Source: Candidatus Limiplasma stercoravium (lineage in GTDB: Bacteria > Bacillota > Clostridia > Christensenellales > Aristaeellaceae). From it: 34,974 nucleotides of DNA. Under the pieces are notes generated by a model. It was given only the letters and a program-made list of their open reading frames with translations, was not told the DNA's origin and did not search any database. Below are positions 7,147-14,703 of this stretch, piece by piece. Every line of letters starts with the position of its first letter. Position 1 is the first letter of the stretch. The stretch is taken from NCBI GenBank assembly GCA_018715175.1, contig DVME01000098.1, positions 1 through 34,974 of the forward strand, written 5' to 3'. The position numbers and the translations under genes were made by a program.

Positions 7147-9153
7147 TTCGTCGGGCGGCGTGACGGCCATGAGGCCCTGCGCCAAAGCATCGTCGGTAAG
7201 CTGGTTGGTACGGTGCGACAGGCAGCGCACCTCGCGGTCGCCCGGCGCATAGAGATATCGCCGCTCCCAGGCGTACCATTGTTCGTCGTGACAGGCGCGA
7301 ATCCAGGCGCGAAGCGCCTCCAAAACCCGCGCGCTTAGCCGCACGTTGGTAAAGCAGTCGTTGGCATAGTAGCCCTCAAACCCGTTGCGCTGCGCCGCTT
7401 CCAGGGCGCAAACGCTGTCGCGGCAACGCTCCAGCGCCCGATGAACCAGCAAAAACGCATCCACCGGCTCGCCGTCGCGCAGCCTTTCGGCCGCGCGGCA
7501 CACGTCCCGCAGGGCGCGGCAGCCGTCGCGGTGCAGGCGCGCCTGCAAAAGAAGCGAATCCTCCAGGAGCTTGCCGGCGCGCCTGTCCAGCTCGCCAGCC
7601 ATCTTTTCCAACCGGCGCACATACGGCTCCCAGCCCGACATCCCCGCCTCGCAAATGCGGCGAATACGAAATACCTGCCGAGAAAACGACGCATCGTCCG
7701 CCGCCCAGCGAAGCGCCTCCACCGCTTCGCGCGTCTGACCGGCCATCAGCGCACGCGCGATATGGCGCAAAACAAAGTGATAGTACTGATCGCCCGCGTG
7801 GTCGTCGGCGTTGGGGCCGTAGGGCAGGGTGTGGCGGCTGTACTCCAAAAGCAGCGGCCCCACCGCGTCGCTTCCATAATAGGTTTGCGCGTATTGGCGC
7901 GCGTGCGCCTCCACGTCCGCCAAGCCGTCGTTCCAAAGCCGGGCCATGAGGTCAATGAGGTACAGGTGCGGCTTGATGGAGCCGACGTTGATCAGCCAGT
8001 AGGCGTTGGCGCCGCAGGCGAGCGCCTTTTGAAGTTCGCCGGCGAGCATGCGCGGATCGTTGGGGCTCATGGTGAGGTGGTTGGCGGCCTGCAGGTCGTA
8101 AAACGAGACGTGATCATACACGCCGTTGAGCCCAGGCTCCCCTTGCGGCATGGAAGAAACGCGGGGATTGAGGTTTCCGTCGCGCCGGTTAACCATGCGG
8201 CCATAGCCGTTGTCCGCCCAGACCTTGACGACTTCCGCGGGCACGCGCAAGTCGCCGGAGCGGTACAAGCCCGCCATTTCGCCGTAGATGTTGGTGCAAA
8301 AAAGGGCGTTGGGGTCATGCGCGCGCACGATTTCCATTTGCCGGGCGATAACGCGGGAAATCATCCCGCCTCTTTGAGACGGTGTGTCAAAGCCCTTTTC
8401 CAGCGTCCAAAACGCCTGGTCGCCCTGCGCGCGGTAGCCCACGGCCCAGACCACCCTTCGTCCGGCCAGGCGCCGCGCGCTTTCCTCCCACAGCGCTTCA
8501 AACAGCTCCGGGTGCTCCGTATAGGACGGCCGCACGCCCGGATAGGCGCGGGCGAACATGCGCGCGCCCAGGAGCTCGGCGTGGTGCTGCGTCAGCCACA
8601 GCCCCATGTCCGAGGCCATTTGCGCCAGCTCTTCGCCGTCGTCCTTGCGGTCGGTGCCGGGAAGCACCATGTTTCCTCCCAGCCTCAGCAGGGTTTCAAA
8701 GATGCGCCGCCACATGCCCAGGCGGTCGCCGCTAGCCCTGGCCCAGCCGTCCAGGAGGATTTCGTCGTTGACGAACCAGCCGCGCAGACGCACCGCGCGC
8801 TTTGGCGACTCATAGGTTCCCGCCGGGATTTCCTGCCGAGGCGAAACGGGCGGCGGCAGGCCGTTCCAATCCGCCAGAGGCGCTATGCCCAGGAAGCGCT
8901 CGCTGATTGCATACAGGCCGTACACCGCGCCCAGGTCGCCGCCGTAGCGCAGCGTCGCGGTTCCGTCCCCTACGCAAAGGCGATAGTCCTCCTCCGGCAG
9001 CGAGGCGTCCCGCGCCAGCGCAAGCGCCTGCTGTCCGCTCGTCTCCTTAAGGCAGCGGCGCAGGTCGCGCCGGAGGACGTCGGCGGCGTTTTGCACGGGA
9101 AGCGCATGGGTATCCAGGAGAATGGGGGTATCGCAGGCCAGCACAAAGCTCAT
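7144..9153 (-). CDS. GH115-like glycosyl hydrolase
   Basis: 669 residues from the ATG at 9153, preceded by GGAGGGAGG. The N-terminal part ends in VYGLYAISERFLGI (about 77-90), typical of the accessory domain before a GH67/GH115 barrel. RGWFVNDE (124-131) followed by ETLLRLGGNMVLPGTD matches the GH115 barrel start (family RGxFINDE and LLRLKGNYLWPA). TQHHAELLGARM and VWAVGYRAQGDQAFW correspond to later conserved strands. Characterised GH115 enzymes are xylan alpha-glucuronidases. Many have an extra C-terminal beta-sandwich that this protein seems to lack, and there is no signal peptide, so it probably acts in the cytosol on imported oligosaccharides. Its start overlaps the stop of the upstream permease gene (ATGA). 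Substrate is inferred only at family level. Confidence 0.75.
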   Translation of the reverse strand: MSFVLACDTPILLDTHALPVQNAADVLRRDLRRCLKETSGQQALALARDASLPEEDYRLCVGDGTATLRYGGDLGAVYGLYAISERFLGIAPLADWNGLPPPVSPRQEIPAGTYESPKRAVRLRGWFVNDEILLDGWARASGDRLGMWRRIFETLLRLGGNMVLPGTDRKDDGEELAQMASDMGLWLTQHHAELLGARMFARAYPGVRPSYTEHPELFEALWEESARRLAGRRVVWAVGYRAQGDQAFWTLEKGFDTPSQRGGMISRVIARQMEIVRAHDPNALFCTNIYGEMAGLYRSGDLRVPAEVVKVWADNGYGRMVNRRDGNLNPRVSSMPQGEPGLNGVYDHVSFYDLQAANHLTMSPNDPRMLAGELQKALACGANAYWLINVGSIKPHLYLIDLMARLWNDGLADVEAHARQYAQTYYGSDAVGPLLLEYSRHTLPYGPNADDHAGDQYYHFVLRHIARALMAGQTREAVEALRWAADDASFSRQVFRIRRICEAGMSGWEPYVRRLEKMAGELDRRAGKLLEDSLLLQARLHRDGCRALRDVCRAAERLRDGEPVDAFLLVHRALERCRDSVCALEAAQRNGFEGYYANDCFTNVRLSARVLEALRAWIRACHDEQWYAWERRYLYAPGDREVRCLSHRTNQLTDDALAQGLMAVTPPDE

Positions 9154-10280
9154 GGGCTTTCCTCCCTCCGTTGCAGGCGATGATCCACAAATTCCCGAAG
9201 AAGCGCATAGAGCACCGAGGTAAGCGGAATGAACACCAGCATGCCCACAATGCCGAATAACCCCTGCCCCAGCACCACCGCAAACAGCACCCACAGCGAC
9301 GGAAGGCCGATGGCGTTGCCCATTACGCGCGGATAGATTACGTTGCCTTCGATTTGCTGCAAAAACAGGAACAGCACGACAAACCACAGCGCTTGCAGGG
9401 GATCGTTAAGCAAAATGAGCAGCGCGCCCACGATGCAACCCATCCACGCGCCCACCACGGGCACCAGCGCGGTCACGGCGATGAATATGCTGATGAGCAG
9501 CACATACGGCATGCCTAGCAGCGACATGGCCACAAAGAACATGCCTCCCAGGATCAACGCCTCCAGGCATTGGCCGGTGATGAATCCGCAAAAGGTCTGC
9601 TTGGCCAGAAGTCCCACGCGCATGACGCGCTCAAAGACCTCGTCACGAACCCACACGCGCAACAGGCGTCCCACCTGCGCGCACAGGCGTTCCTTTCCCG
9701 CCAGGAAATAGATGACGAACATGACGGTAAAAAACGTGCTGATGATGTTTTGGTACAGCGTCGTCACCACCGTGCCGCCCAGGGCCGCGCCGCGCAGGAA
9801 AAAGTCGATCACGTCGCCGATTTGGGCATCCAGGGTTTCGGCGGAGGGCAGGGAGAGGCTGGCGTTGAGGTAGCTGCTGACGCTGACGCCGTAAGGCTGG
9901 AGCCATTGATCCACCTGGGCGATGAAATTGGGAATCCCCCGAATCACGGCCGACACCGTGCGTCCCAGCTCGGGAAGGATCAGGGACATGAGCACATACA
10001 CCACCAGCGCTACCAGCGCCAAAAGCAACGCCAGGGCCACGGGACGGCGCAGGCGCGACAGCCGCGGGCGCGCGTCCATGAAGCGCAGCACGCGCCCTTC
10101 CAAAAACCGAAGCGGCACGCTCAGCACAAACGCCAGCGCCGCGCCCAGCCAAAACGGGGTGAGGATGACCAGAAGCCTGGAGGCAAAGCCCAAAAGCGCG
10201 CCGGCGTTGAACAGCACAAACAGCGCCGCCACCACGCACAAGCACAGCGCGAGCACATCCCGAAACAGCTTACGATCCAC
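9150..10280 (-). CDS. AI-2E family transporter (PerM/YhhT-like permease)
   Basis: 376 residues with an N-terminal pair of hydrophobic helices, a central soluble region (VIRGIPNFIAQVDQWLQPYG) and a cluster of C-terminal spans containing LVPVVGAWMGCIVGALLIL and QQIEGNVIYPRVMGNAIGLP, the signature region of the AI-2E/PF01594 family. Members have been linked to autoinducer-2 export or sodium/proton antiport; the substrate here is unknown. I chose the GTG at 10280, which lies 7 nt after AAGGAGGT; the GTG at 10289 overlaps that site. Four bases overlap with the glycosidase start, suggesting coupled translation. Confidence 0.93.
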   Translation of the reverse strand: MDRKLFRDVLALCLCVVAALFVLFNAGALLGFASRLLVILTPFWLGAALAFVLSVPLRFLEGRVLRFMDARPRLSRLRRPVALALLLALVALVVYVLMSLILPELGRTVSAVIRGIPNFIAQVDQWLQPYGVSVSSYLNASLSLPSAETLDAQIGDVIDFFLRGAALGGTVVTTLYQNIISTFFTVMFVIYFLAGKERLCAQVGRLLRVWVRDEVFERVMRVGLLAKQTFCGFITGQCLEALILGGMFFVAMSLLGMPYVLLISIFIAVTALVPVVGAWMGCIVGALLILLNDPLQALWFVVLFLFLQQIEGNVIYPRVMGNAIGLPSLWVLFAVVLGQGLFGIVGMLVFIPLTSVLYALLREFVDHRLQRREESP

Positions 10281-10303
10281 CGCAGGCACCTCCTTGAGCT
10301 TTC

Positions 10304-10312
10304 ATCATACCA
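10304..10312 (-). promoter_or_regulatory. Candidate extended -10 promoter of the permease/glycosidase operon
   Basis: On the minus strand the bases read TGGTATGAT, an extended -10 element (TGn plus TATGAT), 24 nt upstream of the chosen GTG. No good -35 is present, which is compatible with an extended -10 promoter. The neighbouring inverted repeat covers the expected -35 region. Confidence 0.5.
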
Positions 10313-10313
10313 C

Positions 10314-10344
10314 ATTTGGCCGCCCGCGAAAAGAGCGGCCGAAT
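10314..10344. promoter_or_regulatory. Inverted repeat between divergent promoters, candidate operator
   Basis: ATTTGGCCGC (10314-10323) and GCGGCCGAAT (10335-10344) are inverted copies matching at 9 of 10 positions, separated by 11 nt. The repeat sits directly upstream of the extended -10 of the permease operon and about 55 nt upstream of the opposite promoter. This fits a dimeric repressor or activator site, but no regulator gene is adjacent. Confidence 0.45.
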
Positions 10345-10395
10345 GTAAACAAAGCGTGAATTCCGGGCGCTTTTGCTTCCGCGGGCTGCATTTTG

Positions 10396-10404
10396 TGGTA
10401 TAGT
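10396..10404 (+). promoter_or_regulatory. Candidate extended -10 promoter of the phospholipase-D-like gene
   Basis: TGGTATAGT is an extended -10 element 41 nt upstream of the GTG start. A TTGCTT at 10373-10378 is 20 nt away, longer than ideal, so the extended -10 would carry most of the recognition. It mirrors the opposite-strand promoter. Confidence 0.5.
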
Positions 10405-10445
10405 AAGGAAGCGGGCGCAAAAGCGTCCGGCTGGAGGTGTTGGAC

Positions 10446-11819
10446 GTGGGCGTCAAACGGCGTCATCCCGTGCGCACGGCGCTCATGTTGACGCTATTGG
10501 CCTATGTGTTGGCCGCCGTGATTCCCTATGCGTTTCCTCCCGGCAGTCCCGAGGCCGCGCCAGCGTTTTCGGCCGATCTGCTCACGCCCGCGCAGGGCGA
10601 ACGCGCCACTCTCCTGGCCACCGGCGAAGAGGCCATGAAAGCCAGGCTGGATTTGATCGCCCGGGCCGAGCGTTCCCTGGTGGTGGGCTCGTACCTGTTT
10701 GCCGACGACGAAAGCGGCCTGGACATCGCCTCCGCGCTCCTGTCCGCGGCGGATCGCGGCGTGGAGGTGCGCATCCTGGTGGATGGGCTGGTGGGCGGGC
10801 TGAATCTGCTGGGCGGCGACCTGGGCTACGTCCTGGGCGCGCACGAAAACGTGGAGCTGCGCTTTTATCAGCCGGTCAACCTCCTGTCCCCCTGGAGCCT
10901 CAACGCGCGTTACCACGAGAAGTATGTCATCATGGACGATCGCGCCTTTGTGCTGGGCGGGCGCAACATCTCCGACGAGTTCCTCACCCCTCAGCAGACG
11001 CCCGGCGCCAATGACGACCTGGACATCCTGGTGTGGTGTGAAAGCGCGGACGGCTGCGGCGCGGTTGAGGATCTGCTGGCGTATGTGAACACCCTGTGGG
11101 AAGAGCGCTGCGTAGCCCAGTACCAAAGCGTGCCTTCGTGGAAGCGCCGCTCCGTGGAGGAGCTCACCCAGGCGCTTGCCCAGCGTTACGAAACCCTGCG
11201 CCCCGCCTCTTTGGTCGATTGGGCTTCGCGCACAGCGCCACTTGACGCCTATGGCATCGTGGTCAATCCCACCGTTCCTTCCGTCAAGGAACCCACGGCC
11301 TGGAACGCCCTGATCTCCCTGATGGCGGAGGCCCAGGAGCGCGTTTGGGTGCTTACCCCTTATCTGGTTTTGGACGGCCGCATGCGCGACGATTTGAGCG
11401 CCGTGGCCGGCCTGCCTTCCGATATGCGCGTCATCACCAATTCCCGTGCCTCAGGCAACAACATCGTTGCTTCGGCGGATATGCTTTTGCACAAGGGCAT
11501 GATTACCGGCATGGATCTCACGCTGTATGAAACGCAGCGGGAAACCTCTCTGCACACCAAGGCGCTGCTCATCGACGACGATCTCGCGGCCTTTGGCTCG
11601 TTCAACTTCGACATGCGCAGCGCCTACATCGACACGGAAATCATGTTCGTTGCGCAAAGCCAGGCCATCAACGCCCAGCTCGCCCGCATGATGGAAAACC
11701 TCATGGCCGACTCCCGCACCGCTTCGGGCGGCGCCGACGAGCAGCCGGTTTCCTGGGGCAAAGAATTCGTCATTTATCTGCTTTCCCCGTTTGTTTCCCT
11801 GGTTCGCTTTTTGGTCTGA
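10446..11819 (+). CDS. Membrane-anchored phospholipase D-like protein (cardiolipin synthase-like)
   Basis: 457 residues with one N-terminal membrane helix (about 11-31) and two phospholipase-D HKD motifs: YHEKYVIMDD (His157, Lys159, Asp164) followed by GGRNISDEF, and LHTKALLIDD (His370, Lys372, Asp377) followed by GSFNFDMRS. Two complete motifs make one active site for phosphatidyl transfer, as in cardiolipin synthases. Compared with standard Cls it has only one anchor helix and a predicted extracytoplasmic catalytic part, so it may be an unusual synthase or a lipase/nuclease of the same superfamily. The GTG at 10446 is 7 nt after GGAGGT; the codon at 10437 overlaps this site. Confidence 0.88.
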   Translation: MGVKRRHPVRTALMLTLLAYVLAAVIPYAFPPGSPEAAPAFSADLLTPAQGERATLLATGEEAMKARLDLIARAERSLVVGSYLFADDESGLDIASALLSAADRGVEVRILVDGLVGGLNLLGGDLGYVLGAHENVELRFYQPVNLLSPWSLNARYHEKYVIMDDRAFVLGGRNISDEFLTPQQTPGANDDLDILVWCESADGCGAVEDLLAYVNTLWEERCVAQYQSVPSWKRRSVEELTQALAQRYETLRPASLVDWASRTAPLDAYGIVVNPTVPSVKEPTAWNALISLMAEAQERVWVLTPYLVLDGRMRDDLSAVAGLPSDMRVITNSRASGNNIVASADMLLHKGMITGMDLTLYETQRETSLHTKALLIDDDLAAFGSFNFDMRSAYIDTEIMFVAQSQAINAQLARMMENLMADSRTASGGADEQPVSWGKEFVIYLLSPFVSLVRFLV

Positions 11820-11844
11820 ACGCATGTGAAAGGAGCGTCGCACC

Positions 11845-12003
11845 ATGTTCAAATTCAAACGTCAAGCCAGTTGGGGCTGGGGGGTGCACGTAGACCGGGA
11901 CGGCCGCCTGCACGACCCTTTTCCCATTCCCAAGGCGCAAAAATCCACCACCGTTCGCAAAACGCGGCGCGTCAAAACCCGCGGTCGCCTGGCTCACGCC
12001 TAA
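11845..12003 (+). CDS. Small basic hypothetical protein (52 aa)
   Basis: ATG at 11845 lies 9 nt after AAAGGAG and opens a 52-codon frame ending with TAA at 12001-12003. The protein starts MFKFKRQASWGWGVHVDRDG and its last 25 residues are strongly basic (KSTTVRKTRRVKTRGRL), so RNA, DNA or membrane-surface binding is plausible. It follows the phospholipase-D-like gene by 25 nt and is probably cotranscribed with it. No family is recognised. The good ribosome site and position argue for a real gene, but conservation has not been tested. Confidence 0.6.
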   Translation: MFKFKRQASWGWGVHVDRDGRLHDPFPIPKAQKSTTVRKTRRVKTRGRLAHA

Positions 12004-12005
12004 AA

Positions 12006-12023
12006 AAGCGGCGTGAGCCGCTT
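12006..12023 (-). terminator. Hairpin, terminator-like on the minus strand
   Basis: AAGCGGC and GCCGCTT form a 7-bp stem around a 4-nt loop. On the minus strand the stem is followed by a run of T, so it would end the oxidoreductase transcript after that transcript has crossed repeat copy 1. On the plus strand no T run follows. It directly abuts the stop codon of the 52-codon gene. Confidence 0.55.
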
Positions 12024-12027
12024 CTGC

Positions 12028-12231
12028 CTGTCGAAAAAGTCCGGCTACGCCGGCTTTTTCGACAGGTTTGCGCCGTTTCCCTCTCGCCCCTTTGGGGCTC
12101 CCGGGCGGGAAACGGCGTAAGGAAACCTTGCTGCGCAAGGCTTCCGAACCCACCGCGCATGTCGCTGGATTCGGAATGCAGCTCGGAGGGCTGCGGCCCT
12201 CCGAACCTCCTAAAAGGGTTTTTCGACAGTC
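12028..12231. repeat. Structured intergenic repeat, copy 1 (short form)
   Basis: 204 nt made almost entirely of hairpins. H1 at 12027-12066 has a 13-bp outer stem (CCTGTCGAAAAAG with CTTTTTCGACAGG) and an inner CCGGC-TAC-GCCGG stem. H2 is GCGCCGTTTCCC at 12070-12081 with GGGAAACGGCGT at 12107-12118. H3 is CCTTGC-TGC-GCAAGG at 12126-12140. H4 is TTCCGAACCCA with TGGATTCGGAA (12142-12176, one mismatch). H5 is CGGAGGGC-TGCG-GCCCTCCG at 12184-12203. The right end TTTTTCGACAG (12219-12229) is the inverse of the left end. From 12061 to 12189 it matches copy 2 at about 126 of 130 positions. It fills the gap between the 52-codon gene and the 3' end of the oxidoreductase gene; no protein is encoded. 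Confidence 0.92.
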
Positions 12232-12253
12232 TGAAGCGCCCCTGTGGGGCGGC

Positions 12254-13594
12254 TCATCGGCGCTTGGCGGCGTGAATGACGGCGTCATGCGCGGCGGGGG
12301 CATTCAGCACCCGCCCCACGCCGTCAAAGCATGAACCGTGGCAGGGGCAAACCCACAGGCGTTGGGCGCGGTCGTAGCGCATATGGCAGCCCATGTGCGG
12401 ACAGCGCGGGGCGGAAGGCCGCGCCAGCTGCCCGCCCAGCAGACGGCCCGCCATGCGCAGGGAAGCGCTGAGGTCGCCCGCGCCGTGGCGTCCGGCGTCA
12501 AACACCTCGTAGCCGTCCCAAGGAAGGCCCAGCACGCGCGCGCTGATGACCTGCGCGGCGGTCATCGCTCCCACGAGGCCGCTCGCGCCAAAGCCGGCCG
12601 CGATGAAGAGGTTGGGCGTCTTTTTCCCGTAGGGGCCAATGTAGGGCAGCCCGTCCGCCGTATGCGCCAGAAGGCCGGGCGCGGCCTCGCGTGCGGAGCG
12701 TCCCGGCGCATACCGCTCCAAAAGACGGGCCAGCAGGCCGTCGTTGTCCTTTTCGCCGGCATCCGCGCCCATGAGCGTCATCAGGGCGCCTGCCTGCGAA
12801 GCCCTTAGCGCATAGCGCCCGCCCAGGTCAAGGTAGGCGTCCTCAAACGCCGCCTCGCCCGTCAACCGCGCCAGCCATGCCTGGCGCTGCGTCATGCGCA
12901 GAAAGTACCACCCCGGCGTGTTGACGATGGGATATCCCGTGGCTACGACAAGATAGGGCGCGCGCACGCTGCCACGCTCGGTCGCGGCCAGGTTTGTCTC
13001 CATGGCGACAACGCGGGAACGCTCGTACACCCGCACTCCGCGTTCCACAGCCAGGCGCTCCACCCGGCGCAGGAGTCGCATGGGGTTGACCAAGCCCATG
13101 GCAGGCAGGGTTATGGCGCGCGCCGCTTTTACGGGCGCGCCGCAAAGATCGCCGACGGAGGCGGGAAGGCCGGCATCGTCCATCGCCCGCGCCTCGCGCT
13201 CCAGCGCGGCGGCGTCCTGCGGCGTCTGGCCCGTGAGGTGCAAGCTGCATTCACGCCATTGGCACCCGTCCTGCGCCAACTCGCGCAAGGATTTTAGCGC
13301 ATGCTTGCGCGCCTCGGCGCATTGACGGGCCGCCTCCAGGCCATAAGCCCGGCGAACAGCGGCGTATCCCGCGTCTCCCCAAAGGCCGGCGATGCCCGCG
13401 CAGCGGGACGTGGCGCCGCCGCCCAAGCGCTCGGCCTCCAGCACCGTAACCCGAAGACCCGCGCGCGCCAGCCACAATGCCGTTGTCAGCCCCGTCAGCC
13501 CGCCGCCCACCACCGCCACGTCCGCATTCACCCTTGCGCGCAGGGAGCCGTATTCGCGCGGTTGATGAGCATACCAGATGTCGCAACGCTGCAT
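12254..13594 (-). CDS. FAD-dependent oxidoreductase with C-terminal Rieske domain
   Basis: 446 residues. The N-terminus has the dinucleotide-binding motif VAVVGGGLTGLTTAL (GGGLTG at 30-35) and the protein has the general plan of the DAO (glycine/D-amino-acid oxidase-like) family, including FIAAGFGASGLVGAM near the end of the FAD domain. A Rieske [2Fe-2S] domain closes the protein: CPHMGC (Cys398, His400) and CPCHGS (Cys416, His419), with two further cysteines placed for the usual disulfide. Such DAO-Rieske fusions are known but their substrates are mostly undefined. ATG 13594 is 6 nt after GGAGGG; the ATG at 13600 abuts the site. Divergent from the dehydrogenase gene; its transcript would run into repeat copy 1. 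Confidence 0.92.
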   Translation of the reverse strand: MQRCDIWYAHQPREYGSLRARVNADVAVVGGGLTGLTTALWLARAGLRVTVLEAERLGGGATSRCAGIAGLWGDAGYAAVRRAYGLEAARQCAEARKHALKSLRELAQDGCQWRECSLHLTGQTPQDAAALEREARAMDDAGLPASVGDLCGAPVKAARAITLPAMGLVNPMRLLRRVERLAVERGVRVYERSRVVAMETNLAATERGSVRAPYLVVATGYPIVNTPGWYFLRMTQRQAWLARLTGEAAFEDAYLDLGGRYALRASQAGALMTLMGADAGEKDNDGLLARLLERYAPGRSAREAAPGLLAHTADGLPYIGPYGKKTPNLFIAAGFGASGLVGAMTAAQVISARVLGLPWDGYEVFDAGRHGAGDLSASLRMAGRLLGGQLARPSAPRCPHMGCHMRYDRAQRLWVCPCHGSCFDGVGRVLNAPAAHDAVIHAAKRR

Positions 13595-13647
13595 GCGCAT
13601 CCCTCCGTTTTTCTTCAGGCTGTCCAAGGCGGCGGCAAAGCATGCGC

Positions 13648-13676
13648 TTGCCAAGGGCGAAGCGTTTTGCTACAAT
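13648..13676 (+). promoter_or_regulatory. Sigma-A-type promoter of the dehydrogenase gene
   Basis: TTGCCA at 13648-13653 and TACAAT at 13671-13676 with a 17-nt spacer, 28 nt upstream of the ATG. Confidence 0.8.
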
Positions 13677-13704
13677 GGGCCAAAACGTTTTCTCGGAGGT
13701 CGCT

Positions 13705-14664
13705 ATGGCAAAGGTTGTCGTTACCTATGGCATTCCCTATTTAGAGGAAAGCATGATCGCTCCGCATACGCTGGTCGCCCCGCCGCCGCTTCGCGCTTTT
13801 GACCGCGCCGCCCTCGCGCGCGTGCTGCCCGACGCGGCCGCGGTACTCGCCTGCGGCCGTCTGGACGAGGATCTCATCCGCCTGGCGCCAAAGCTGCAAA
13901 TCATCGTCAGTTATGGCGCTGGGTACGACGCCATCGACGTGGCCGCCGCCACGCGGCAGGGCGTGCAAGTGGCAAACATTCCCGACACCGTCACCGCGTC
14001 CACGGCGGAGCTCACCGTGGCGCTCATGCTGGCGTTGGCAAGGGATCTGCCCGGCCTCAACGCCGATGTGCGCACGCGGCCCGGGTCGGACTTATTCGTG
14101 CTGGGGCAGGGAATGCACGTCTGTCTCAGCGGCGCGGCGCTGGGCGTGGTGGGCATGGGCCGCATCGGAACGCGGGTAGCGGACGTGGGCCGGGCGCTTG
14201 GCATGCGCATCCTGTATACGGCGCATGCGCCCAAGCCGCAGCGCGAAGCGCTGGGCGACCGTTTTCTGCCATTGGACGATCTGCTGCGCCAAAGCGACGT
14301 GGTAACGCTGCATTGTCCTTTGACGGCGCAAACGCGCGGCCTGCTGGACGCGCGGCGCCTGGCGCTGATGAAGCCCACCGCGTACTTGATCAACACCGCG
14401 CGGGGCGCCCTGGTGGTGGAAGAAGCCCTGCTGGACGCCCTGAAGACCGGGCGCATTGCCGGCGCGGGTTTGGATGTCTACCCAGACGAACCCAACGTGA
14501 ACCCCGCCTTTTTTGGGCTGAGCAACGTGGTGCTGACGCCGCACGCGGGCAGCAACACGCACAGCACGCGCCGTGCCATGGCTGCCGCCGCCATGGACTG
14601 CATCCGCCGGGCGTTGGAAGGGCGCGAAGTGGCCACCCTGGTCAACCCCGAGGTTCGGCTTTAA
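13705..14664 (+). CDS. D-isomer-specific 2-hydroxyacid dehydrogenase
   Basis: 319 residues. It reduces 2-oxoacids to D-2-hydroxyacids, or the reverse, with a nicotinamide cofactor. The Rossmann motif VVGMGRIGTRVA is present, and catalytic residues are visible as Arg in INTARGALV, Glu in YPDEPNVN and His in LTPHAGSNTH. After the second Rossmann strand the sequence is ILYTAHAPK, without the acidic residue that favours NAD, so NADPH use is possible. Sequence alone does not separate glyoxylate/hydroxypyruvate reductase from phosphoglycerate-type enzymes. Start at 13705 follows CGGAGGT with short spacing. The stop lies within a small palindrome (GGCTTTAAAGCC) and is followed by repeat copy 2. Confidence 0.94.
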   Translation: MAKVVVTYGIPYLEESMIAPHTLVAPPPLRAFDRAALARVLPDAAAVLACGRLDEDLIRLAPKLQIIVSYGAGYDAIDVAAATRQGVQVANIPDTVTASTAELTVALMLALARDLPGLNADVRTRPGSDLFVLGQGMHVCLSGAALGVVGMGRIGTRVADVGRALGMRILYTAHAPKPQREALGDRFLPLDDLLRQSDVVTLHCPLTAQTRGLLDARRLALMKPTAYLINTARGALVVEEALLDALKTGRIAGAGLDVYPDEPNVNPAFFGLSNVVLTPHAGSNTHSTRRAMAAAAMDCIRRALEGREVATLVNPEVRL

Positions 14665-14672
14665 AGCCTTTT

Positions 14673-14699
14673 TGACCGCCTGCTTGACGCAGGCGGTCT
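14673..14699. repeat. 27-bp hairpin direct repeat, left copy
   Basis: A hairpin (GACCGCCTGC, 5-nt loop, GCAGGCGGTC) starting 8 nt after the dehydrogenase stop codon. The same 27 bases, without a mismatch, occur again at 15034-15060, so the pair brackets repeat copy 2. This left copy has no T run after it, so it is a damaged or displaced terminator. Confidence 0.9.
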
Positions 14700-14703
14700 C
14701 AGG

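Noticed and set aside
3873-10403. Long antisense frames opposite the helicase, pepT, GH115 and permease genes (for example 3873-5030, 5780-7279, 7441-9183, 9570-10403)
   Set aside because: All mirror well-supported genes on the other strand and show no motifs.
12068-12334. Open frames across repeat copy 1, and similar ones at 14573-14797 and 14805-15113 in copy 2
   Set aside because: The copies are shifted in frame relative to each other by a 1-nt indel and by the 123-nt insert, while hairpins are kept, so coding is not what is conserved.
14657-14668. Palindrome GGCTTTAAAGCC at the dehydrogenase stop, and a similar one (GCGCTTAAAGCGC) at the kinase stop, 32085-32097
   Set aside because: Both are short and lack a loop; two cases around TAA stops are probably chance, though followed by T residues in the first case.
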